Positions 14,424 to 19,992 of a stretch of DNA of 19,992 bases are shown here, one piece after another; the first letter of the stretch is position 1, and every line of letters begins with the position of its first letter. The stretch is from JBHIBA01 sp046758845 (GTDB lineage Bacteria > UBA8248 > JACPRG01 > G963555815). The stretch lies in contig JBHIBA010000052.1 in NCBI GenBank assembly GCA_046758845.1, forward strand, positions 1 to 19,992, read 5' to 3'. The position numbers were made by a program, and so were the translations under genes. The notes beneath the pieces are model-generated. The model saw only the letters and a list, made by a program, of their open reading frames with translations, made no database searches and had not been told where the DNA came from.

Positions 14424-15734
14424 ATGACCCGAATTTCTGAAATCAAGGCAAGGGAAATCTTGGATTCGCGGGGGAATCCCACGGTCGAAGTTGACGTCAT
14501 CCTCGATAGCCGCGTGCGCGGGCGGGCGGCCGTTCCCTCCGGCGCTTCCACCGGGACGCAGGAGGCGTTGGAGCTTCGGGACAAAGCCAGCGAACGCTAT
14601 CTGGGCAAAGGCGTCCTTCATGCGATCAACAACGTCAATTCGCTCATCGCTCCGGCCCTCATCGGCCATGACGCCTTGGATCAGGCGCGGATCGACGAGA
14701 TCGTCCTAAAGCTGGATGGCACGGAAAACCTCTCGCGCCTGGGGTCAAACGCCGTCCTGGGGACGTCCCTCGCCTGCGCCAAAGCGGCGGCCCTCCATCT
14801 GAAAATCCCTCTGTATCGGTATCTGGGAGGCTCCCTGGTCCACTTACTGCCGACCCCCCTGATGAACGTCCTGAACGGAGGGCAACATGCCGATAACAAT
14901 CTGAGCCTTCAGGAGTTCATGATTGTCCCGGGGGGCGCGCCCTCTTTCGCCGAAGCCCTGCGCGTCGGTGTGGAGGTTTATCACACCCTCAAGGCGATCC
15001 TGGCCGAGCGAGGACTGAGGACTTCGGTGGGGGATGAGGGGGGCTTCGCGCCCGACCTGAGGTCCAACGAAGAGGCGATCGAACTGCTCCTGAAGGCCAT
15101 CGAGGATGCGGGTTACATTCCGGGACGGGACGTGGCGATTGCGCTCGATTCGGCCTCCTCGGAGTTCTACGAGGACGGCAGGTACCGCTATGAAATCGGC
15201 GACCCGGAGGGACATCGCCCGGAGGAACTCGTGGCCTTTTACGAGCGTCTGTCGGGACAATACCCCATCGTCTCCATCGAGGACGGAATGGCCGAGAATG
15301 ACTGGGAAGGCTGGCGGCGATTGACCCAAACGTTAGGGAAAAAAGTCCAGTTGGTCGGCGACGATCTTTTCGTCACCAACGCCAAGCTCCTCCATCGCGG
15401 CATCCAGGAAAGCGTGGCCAACTCGATCCTGATCAAAGTCAACCAGATCGGCACGCTGAGTGAATCGCTGGATGCCATCCGGCTCGCCCGGCGGTTCGGG
15501 TACACCACCGTCATCTCTCATCGATCGGGAGAGACCGAAGATACCACGGTCTCCCATTTGGCGGTGGCCTGCAGCGCCGGCCAGATCAAGACGGGCGCGC
15601 CCAGCCGGACCGACCGCGTGGCAAAATACAACGAGTTGCTGCGCATCGAAGAGGAATTGGGTTCGGCCGCCCGCTACGCCGGGATGGATACCTTCCGCCA
15701 CGGGAAGTCCGAAACAGCCGAAACAAGCGCCTGA
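14424..15734 (+). CDS. eno: enolase (phosphopyruvate hydratase)
   Basis: 436 residues, close to the usual bacterial length. It interconverts 2-phosphoglycerate and phosphoenolpyruvate in glycolysis and gluconeogenesis. The N-terminus has the family motif ILDSRGNPTVEV, and the mobile loop SGASTG (39-44) is present. The catalytic pair E205 (VGDEGGFAP) and K338 (LIKVNQIGT) is intact, as are the metal ligands D242, E286 (SIEDGM) and D313 (GDDLFVTN), and H366 in ISHRSGETEDT. A few normally conserved positions are less usual: NGGQHADNNLSLQEF where many enolases read NGG[EA]HADNNVDIQEF, and TTVSHLAVA instead of TFIADLAVA. None of these removes a catalytic residue. The start ATG at 14424 is preceded by AGAGGT and GAGGAG. 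An MgtC-family gene begins 28 bp after its stop. Confidence 0.97.
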   Translation: MTRISEIKAREILDSRGNPTVEVDVILDSRVRGRAAVPSGASTGTQEALELRDKASERYLGKGVLHAINNVNSLIAPALIGHDALDQARIDEIVLKLDGTENLSRLGSNAVLGTSLACAKAAALHLKIPLYRYLGGSLVHLLPTPLMNVLNGGQHADNNLSLQEFMIVPGGAPSFAEALRVGVEVYHTLKAILAERGLRTSVGDEGGFAPDLRSNEEAIELLLKAIEDAGYIPGRDVAIALDSASSEFYEDGRYRYEIGDPEGHRPEELVAFYERLSGQYPIVSIEDGMAENDWEGWRRLTQTLGKKVQLVGDDLFVTNAKLLHRGIQESVANSILIKVNQIGTLSESLDAIRLARRFGYTTVISHRSGETEDTTVSHLAVACSAGQIKTGAPSRTDRVAKYNELLRIEEELGSAARYAGMDTFRHGKSETAETSA

Positions 15735-15762
15735 GGCGCGGGGGGGTTTCACGAATCTCGAT

Positions 15763-16419
15763 ATGGAACTGAATGCCGGCGTCATTTTTCTCAGACTCTT
15801 GCTCTCCACAATCCTGGGCGGGTTCGTGGGGGTCGAGCGGGAGTGGAGAAACCAGCCCGCCGGCCTTCGCACCCATCTCATCTTGAGTCTGGGAGCGGCC
15901 CTGGTGACGGTGGTTTCCATCAAGCTGGGAAACCAGACCGGAAGTGACCCCACCCGAATCGCCGCCAATATCGTCACGGGCGTCGGATTCCTCGGCGCCG
16001 GAGCGATCCTCCGGCTGGGGATCTCCATCCGGGGCCTGACGACTGCCGCCAGCATCTGGACGACGGCCGGGATCGGGATGGCCGTCGGCGCCGGCGTCTA
16101 CGCGGGGGCCTTCATGGCCACGGGATTCGTGCTCTTGGGTCTTGTGATCCTTCGGGGCCTGGAATCCCACATATTTCTCGCAAAGGGGACCCGAAGCATC
16201 TTCCTCAAGGCGCAATATACCCCCGACGTCCTCAAACGAATGGAAGGCGTCCTTCAGGGCTTCGGAGCGAGTATCGTCAACATGGAATTCCGCCGCGATC
16301 GCGACTTGGAGCGGTTGGAGATCAGGGCCGTTCTCGAAACCGGGCCAGATTTACGCCCCGCCGACCTGACCAACGCCCTGAAAGATCTGGATGAAATCGT
16401 GGAAGTGGAGATCCGCTGA
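15763..16419 (+). CDS. MgtC/SapB family membrane protein
   Basis: 218 residues from the ATG at 15763; the same frame stays open far back into eno, but the MgtC homology begins here. The N-terminal half has four or more hydrophobic helices with the family motifs GGFVGVEREWRNQPAGLRTH, GLRTHLILSLGAALVTVVS, IVTGVGFLGAGAI and GLTTAASIWTTAGIGMAVG. The C-terminal soluble part (about 140-218) resembles the ACT-like domain of longer MgtC proteins. MgtC of pathogens inhibits the F-type ATP synthase and helps survival at low magnesium; environmental homologues have no settled function. No Mg-transporter gene (mgtA/B) is nearby. It is 28 bp behind eno and 48 bp ahead of the DUF3047 gene, consistent with one transcript. 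Its own ribosome binding site is weak. Confidence 0.88.
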   Translation: MELNAGVIFLRLLLSTILGGFVGVEREWRNQPAGLRTHLILSLGAALVTVVSIKLGNQTGSDPTRIAANIVTGVGFLGAGAILRLGISIRGLTTAASIWTTAGIGMAVGAGVYAGAFMATGFVLLGLVILRGLESHIFLAKGTRSIFLKAQYTPDVLKRMEGVLQGFGASIVNMEFRRDRDLERLEIRAVLETGPDLRPADLTNALKDLDEIVEVEIR

Positions 16420-16467
16420 GCCGCCTTGTCCCTCCTGCGTCATTGGGCAGCACAGGGAGACGATATC

Positions 16468-17250
16468 ATGAGAAAATTCCGGCCGTTCCTCTTGATTTCC
16501 CTCCTCCTTAGCGGGGTAGCCGTCGGCCAAGGGGCAGATCTCATCATCGTGGACAACTGGCCCAATCCCACGGGGGAAAAGGGCGTTCCGAAGGGGTGGA
16601 CCCTCAAAGAATACAAAGGGAGCGTCAAGCCCGGGGAAATTGCGGTCGAATCCGAAGGCGGTCGGACTATCCTGACCCTGAAGGCGGAGCAGAAGTCTTA
16701 CTTCCTCGGCAAAGACAAGCTCAACGTCTCGATTTCCAAAACCCCCATCCTGACGTGGCGGTGGAAGACCCGTTCCTTCCTCAATGGCGCCGACGCGCGG
16801 AACGAGGACACAGACGATCAGCCGGTGAATATCTACGTAACCTTTCACCCCGGCAAAGACGGAAAGGTGAGGGCCATCGGTTACCTTTGGGACGTCAACG
16901 CCCCCCGCTGTTCCTACATCAGCGCCCCCCAAGAGCGGTCCTGGTGGAAACGAAAAGCCCTTCGCGTCGCGGGGATCCCCATCACCTGGTACGCCATCCT
17001 TCGCGACGGCAAGACCCCCCTGGACACCTGGTTCCGGGAATCGAGGGACCTGGCAGCCGATTACCGGAAGGTCTTTCAGACGGATGCGGCCCCGGACGTG
17101 CAGTCCATCGCCGTTCAGATCGACAGCGCCACATTGGGGGGTCATGCGGAGAGCCGGGTCGGGTTCATCCGCTTCGTGGCCGAGCCCGGCAAAGAGAAAT
17201 CCGCCGCAGCGACCCAGCCCGCCTGTTTGGAGCTGAAGCCAGCCTCCTGA
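16468..17250 (+). CDS. secreted DUF3047 domain-containing protein
   Basis: 260 residues from the ATG at 16468, chosen because GGGAGA lies eight bases upstream and a clean signal peptide follows (MRKFRPFLLISLLLSGVAVGQGA, cleavage near 23). A start at 16426 would put 14 hydrophilic residues in front. The mature part matches my memory of DUF3047: the early WPNPTGEKGVPKGW, the core TWRWKTRSFLNGADAR followed by EDTDDQPVNIYVTF, the YLWDVNAP segment, and the C-terminal VQSIAVQIDSATLGGHAES close to GFIRF. The fold is probably a beta-sandwich; the function is unknown. There is no lipobox cysteine, so it is likely a soluble periplasmic protein. Third gene behind eno and mgtC-like. No terminator with a plus-strand T-tract follows. 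Confidence 0.82.
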   Translation: MRKFRPFLLISLLLSGVAVGQGADLIIVDNWPNPTGEKGVPKGWTLKEYKGSVKPGEIAVESEGGRTILTLKAEQKSYFLGKDKLNVSISKTPILTWRWKTRSFLNGADARNEDTDDQPVNIYVTFHPGKDGKVRAIGYLWDVNAPRCSYISAPQERSWWKRKALRVAGIPITWYAILRDGKTPLDTWFRESRDLAADYRKVFQTDAAPDVQSIAVQIDSATLGGHAESRVGFIRFVAEPGKEKSAAATQPACLELKPAS

Positions 17251-17274
17251 ATCTGCGACCGAGCACGACCCCGC

Positions 17275-17298
17275 AAAAAAGACCGGACAGTGGTCCGG
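17275..17298 (-). terminator. rho-independent terminator of the DedA gene
   Basis: On the minus strand CCGGAC (17298-17293), loop CACT and GTCCGG (17288-17283) form a perfect 6-bp GC stem, followed by TC and six T residues (17280-17275). It lies 35 bp beyond the DedA stop. This is the clearest intrinsic terminator in the window; on the plus strand it lacks a T-tract. Confidence 0.85.
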
Positions 17299-17332
17299 CG
17301 TTCTCCTGCGCGGCTTCTCGAAGGTAGGGGGG

Positions 17333-17941
17333 TCACACCGCCTGACGGTTTCTGGCCCGGCGGAACCAGTAGATTGCGCCTACCGTCAGAATCACCACAA
17401 TGAGAACGATCACCTCGACTCTGCGGAACAGCTTCAGGAGGGCTTCCAAATGAGGCCCGAAGACGTACCCCAGGTAGGTCACCAGCGGGACGCTCACCAC
17501 GGCCGCCAAGAGATCCAGCCAAAAAAATTGCCGGAAGGGCATGTACATGGACCCGGCCAACAGGAACGTGGCCCCGCGAAGGCCGACCAAAAACCGGGCC
17601 AGCAGGATGGTCATCGTCCCGTGCTTTCGAAAGTAGTTCTGGACGCGGGAGAGGCGTTTCGGAGTGAAAAAATAGGCGACGCTCTTGTGGCGGACGGCGT
17701 CCGTCCCCAACTTTTGCCCTATCAGAAACATCAGGATGTCGCCGCAGAGAACGCCGAAAAAACACACAAAAACCGTGGGGATCAGTTTCGTGTACCCGAT
17801 GTAAACGAGGAAACCGCCGGACAGGAGGACTGCGTCCTCGGGAACGGGAAGACCCAACCCTGAGAGGAGAAGGATGCCGAAGAGGAAGATGTAGATGAAT
17901 TCCGCGGAATAGCTGGTAAAAAAGACCAGGAGGTGTTCCAA
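17333..17941 (-). CDS. DedA family membrane protein
   Basis: 202 residues from a TTG at 17941. A first amphipathic or hydrophobic segment near the start leads to GLGLPVPEDAVLLSGGFL, the DedA entry motif. FFGVLCGDILMFLIGQKLG, the FRKHG segment and ILLARFLVGLRGATFLLAG follow; the last includes the conserved arginines of the family. Further hydrophobic helices lie near 145-170 and at the C-terminus (VEVIVLIVVILTVGAIYWF). The family belongs to the SNARE-associated/VTT superfamily; bacterial members are linked to undecaprenyl-phosphate or phospholipid flipping across the inner membrane. An ATG at 17998 would add 19 residues, but that segment contains a -10-like TATAAT and has no ribosome binding site, whereas TTG 17941 has GGGGAG eight bases upstream. 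It is transcribed alone, divergent from the ROK gene. Confidence 0.85.
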   Translation of the reverse strand: MEHLLVFFTSYSAEFIYIFLFGILLLSGLGLPVPEDAVLLSGGFLVYIGYTKLIPTVFVCFFGVLCGDILMFLIGQKLGTDAVRHKSVAYFFTPKRLSRVQNYFRKHGTMTILLARFLVGLRGATFLLAGSMYMPFRQFFWLDLLAAVVSVPLVTYLGYVFGPHLEALLKLFRRVEVIVLIVVILTVGAIYWFRRARNRQAV

Positions 17942-17971
17942 GGAGTGTTCTCCCCATCTCCGCTCGGACGT

Positions 17972-17977
17972 ATTATA
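17972..17977 (-). promoter_or_regulatory. -10 element for the DedA gene
   Basis: Perfect TATAAT on the minus strand; transcription would start near 17965, 24 nt before TTG 17941. No good -35 is visible at the expected distance. It lies inside the longer frame that starts at 17998, which argues for the shorter protein. Confidence 0.45.
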
Positions 17978-18110
17978 CAACAAGGGATCAAGGGACATGT
18001 TGGCGGGTCAATAGGGCCGAAGGAACTGGCAGTTTACGCCCTTCGCCCCTGCTTCCGCCTCCTCAGGAGCCAGAAGGGGAACTCCCTGGAACGGCCAAAG
18101 ATAGGCCCGG

Positions 18111-18119
18111 TGTTATAAT
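18111..18119 (+). promoter_or_regulatory. extended -10 promoter for the ROK-DUF3108 pair
   Basis: TGTTATAAT matches the extended -10 consensus TGnTATAAT exactly. No clear -35 is visible, which is usual for extended -10 promoters. The start point would be near 18126, giving a leader of about 50 nt before the GTG at 18176. Confidence 0.6.
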
Positions 18120-18175
18120 CCAGTGGATGAAGTCGATTCACTGGCCATTCTTGCCGAACGCCAAGACGCCCGACC

Positions 18176-19111
18176 GTGAGCGAAAAGGTCTACATCGGAC
18201 TGGATGTCGGTGGAACGAACCTCAAGCTCTCCCTGATCACTCCGGCAGGGGAAATCCTCACGCGGCTGAACCGCCCGTCGCCGATCGGCGGAAACGACGA
18301 AATCCGAAGGGCCTTCGCGGAAGCGGTGAGAGCGGCCTGTGAAGGAAAGAAGGTCGCCGGCATCGGAATCGGATGCGCAGGAGTCTTGTCCGGCGACCGC
18401 AGGACGGTCCGGGCCTCCCCCAATCTGCCGGGAATCGAAGGGTTTCCCATCTGTGATTTCCTGGAGGACGAGTTCGGCGCCAAGACGTTCCTAGAGAACG
18501 ACGCCAACGCCATCGCTCTGGGGGAGTTCTGGCGCGGGGCGGGCGCGGACGCCCGGACCCTCATCGTCATCACCCTCGGGACGGGGGTAGGAACCGGATT
18601 CATCCTGGACGGGAGGCTCTGGAAAGGGGCGCACGGAATGGGCGCCGAGGGCGGCCACACGGTGATTGACATCAAGGGCCCCCGTTGTCATTGCGGAAAC
18701 CATGGATGTCTGGAAGCATTCGTCGGGGCGTACGCCATCGTCCGGCGGTTGAACGAGAAGCTGGCGGGCGGGCGCAAAAGCCGACTGGGGCCCGGAGTGG
18801 AGCACACCGTCGAAGAGATCGCCGCCGCGGCCCAGAAGGGGGACGGGCTGGCGGTCGAAGTCTTGGAAGAGACGGGGAGCTTCCTGGGCGTGGGTCTGGC
18901 CAATTTCGCCAATCTATTCAATCCGGAAAAGATCGTCATCACCGGCGGCGTTTCCCGGTCCGGGAAGGCCATCCTGGGGCCCGCGGAAAAAGAGGCGAAG
19001 CGCAGGGCGTTTGGCGCCGTGACGGAATCCTTGAAGGTCGTACCCGGGCAGTTGGGCGACGACGCGGGGCCTTTGGGCGCTGTGTATCCCCTCATCGAGG
19101 ACCGAGATTAG
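18176..19111 (+). CDS. ROK family sugar kinase (glucokinase-like)
   Basis: 311 residues, normal for ROK kinases. The ATP-binding phosphate-1 motif LDVGGTNLKL opens the protein (9-18). The catalytic aspartate lies in LENDANA (D109), the phosphate-2 motif is TLGTGVGTG (133-141), and GHTV (H161) with CHCGNHGCLE (C171, C173, C178) forms the ROK zinc site. The C-terminal ITGGVSRSG matches the adenosine motif. These features fit a glucokinase or a related hexose/N-acyl-hexosamine kinase acting in the cytoplasm. They do not fit a ROK repressor, because there is no N-terminal DNA-binding domain. The start is a GTG at 18176 with no obvious Shine-Dalgarno. It has an extended -10 promoter upstream, and its stop is only three bases before the DUF3108 gene, so the two are co-transcribed. 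Confidence 0.93.
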   Translation: MSEKVYIGLDVGGTNLKLSLITPAGEILTRLNRPSPIGGNDEIRRAFAEAVRAACEGKKVAGIGIGCAGVLSGDRRTVRASPNLPGIEGFPICDFLEDEFGAKTFLENDANAIALGEFWRGAGADARTLIVITLGTGVGTGFILDGRLWKGAHGMGAEGGHTVIDIKGPRCHCGNHGCLEAFVGAYAIVRRLNEKLAGGRKSRLGPGVEHTVEEIAAAAQKGDGLAVEVLEETGSFLGVGLANFANLFNPEKIVITGGVSRSGKAILGPAEKEAKRRAFGAVTESLKVVPGQLGDDAGPLGAVYPLIEDRD

Positions 19112-19114
19112 GGC

Positions 19115-19981
19115 ATGTCCCCCCGCTCTCAACCCTCTCGGTTCCCGAGGCTTCTCGCGGCGTTTTGTTTTCTTTTGTCCGGGGCGTTCCCAGCCGCCGC
19201 ATTGGCGGAAGACTGGCTGCCTTTCCGCGTCGGTGAGCGGCTGAGGTTTGCCGTTTCGTGGTTCGGCATCCCGGCCGGCACTTCCGAGTTGGCCGTCGCC
19301 GAGCGGACGACGTATCGAGGGACGAGCGTCTTGCACCTGACATCCACCGCCCGGTCCAACCGGGTCTTCTCGCTCTTTTACCCTGTGGAAGACAGGTTCG
19401 AAAGCTTCTGGGATCCGGTGAGGGGTTATCCCCTGTACTACCGACTTCGCCAGCGGGAGGGTTCTTACCGCAGCAGGAAAGAAGTCATCTTGGACCAGGA
19501 AAGCAACCTGGCCTATTACAAGAGAAACGAGGAACCGGCCTGGGCTTACGTCATCCGCTACGGGGTCCAGGACGCCCTCTCTAGCCTGTACAAGCTCAGG
19601 GCGCTTCGTCGGCCCGCCGAGGCGGGAAGCCGGGCTCGCATTCTGGCCTTCGCCAGCAAGAAGAATTGGGAGACCGAGGTTCACATCGAGGGCCGCGAGA
19701 CCCTCCGAACAGCCTGGGGAGAGGTCCCCACGATCCGTGTCCGGCCCAGGATCACGTATCACGAAGGTCCGTTCCGGCGGAAGGGCGAGGTTCTTTTTTG
19801 GGCCACCGACGACCGCTATCGAATTCCCGTTCGGATGACGAGCGTGGTGATGGTGATCGGCCGGGTGACTGCCACGCTGACTCACGCGGAGGGGATCGCG
19901 GAAAATTCCCTCTTGGCAAAAGCCATTCGGAAGGCCAAAGAAAAACAAGTCTCCACCGTAGCCTCTCATAGGTCAAAGTAA
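19115..19981 (+). CDS. DUF3108 domain-containing exported protein
   Basis: 288 residues with a signal peptide (hydrophobic core LLAAFCFLLSGAFPAAALA, likely cleavage after ALA at residue 31). The mature part begins with the DUF3108 hallmark FRVGERLRFAVSWFGIPAGTSEL. It then has alternating beta-strands with HLTSTARSNRVFSLFYPVEDRFES, a later TAWGEVPTIRVRP, and WATDDRYRIPVRMTS followed by a short strand and a basic tail. These proteins are predicted periplasmic or envelope beta-rich proteins without a proven function. The first codon follows the ROK stop after three bases (TAG, GGC, ATG), so it depends on the same transcript and possibly on translational coupling. The frame is complete, ending in TAA eleven bases before the window edge. 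Confidence 0.85.
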   Translation: MSPRSQPSRFPRLLAAFCFLLSGAFPAAALAEDWLPFRVGERLRFAVSWFGIPAGTSELAVAERTTYRGTSVLHLTSTARSNRVFSLFYPVEDRFESFWDPVRGYPLYYRLRQREGSYRSRKEVILDQESNLAYYKRNEEPAWAYVIRYGVQDALSSLYKLRALRRPAEAGSRARILAFASKKNWETEVHIEGRETLRTAWGEVPTIRVRPRITYHEGPFRRKGEVLFWATDDRYRIPVRMTSVVMVIGRVTATLTHAEGIAENSLLAKAIRKAKEKQVSTVASHRSK

Positions 19982-19992
19982 TAACCTATATA

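Noticed and set aside
15460..15762. An upstream extension of the MgtC-like frame by about 100 codons into eno.
   Set aside because: The extension overlaps the conserved C-terminal part of enolase in another frame. MgtC homology and the first membrane helix begin at ATG 15763.
18914..19969. A 351-codon minus-strand frame opposite the ROK and DUF3108 genes.
   Set aside because: It is antisense to two recognised genes and has no family motif. GC-rich DNA keeps such frames open.

Overview
The window is a gene-dense, GC-rich stretch of a Gram-negative bacterial chromosome. Evidence for a Gram-negative envelope is an RND efflux pump with its periplasmic adaptor and two proteins with secretory signal peptides (DUF3047 and DUF3108 families). 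The gene mix (MeaB, crotonase-type hydratase, thiolase, MiaB, DUF151, MgtC, DedA, ROK, DUF3047, DUF3108) and the frequent GTG/TTG starts fit an environmental lineage such as Desulfobacterota, Nitrospirota or Methylomirabilota (NC10). This is a guess from gene content; there is no rRNA or other marker to settle it. I see no tRNA, rRNA, CRISPR array, insertion sequence, phage gene, toxin-antitoxin pair or defence island.

Layout. Positions 47-3057 (minus strand) hold three loosely spaced genes: meaB, a cyclohexadienoyl-CoA-hydratase-like crotonase and a TIM-barrel isomerase/epimerase. Positions 3058-3506 are mainly non-coding and hairpin-rich. Positions 3507-8131 (plus) encode a two-gene RND efflux system whose reading frames overlap by four bases. 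Positions 8190-9998 (minus) hold a small zincin-type metallopeptidase and a thiolase. Positions 10242-14054 (minus) form a probable operon miaB - DUF151 nuclease - VanZ-like - hemB - LpdD-like, with a near-consensus promoter at 14112-14140 and a terminator-like hairpin at its far end. A 369-bp divergent intergenic region separates it from a plus-strand row at 14424-17250: eno, an MgtC-family membrane protein and a secreted DUF3047 protein. A minus-strand DedA gene follows and ends in a textbook terminator. Last comes a plus-strand pair, ROK sugar kinase and DUF3108 protein, separated by three bases.

How the genes work together. The contents are mostly core functions: CoA-ester metabolism (meaB, hydratase, thiolase), haem synthesis (hemB), tRNA modification (miaB), glycolysis (eno, ROK kinase), envelope and membrane functions (RND pump, MgtC, DedA, VanZ-like) and secreted proteins of unknown function. 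I found no convincing undescribed multi-gene system. The items most worth checking are a roughly 100-bp imperfect palindromic element at 10056-10157 that looks like a non-autonomous intergenic repeat, the LpdD-like (prenyl-flavin chaperone family) gene directly behind hemB, the hairpins upstream of eno, and small leader or coupled reading frames around the efflux operon.
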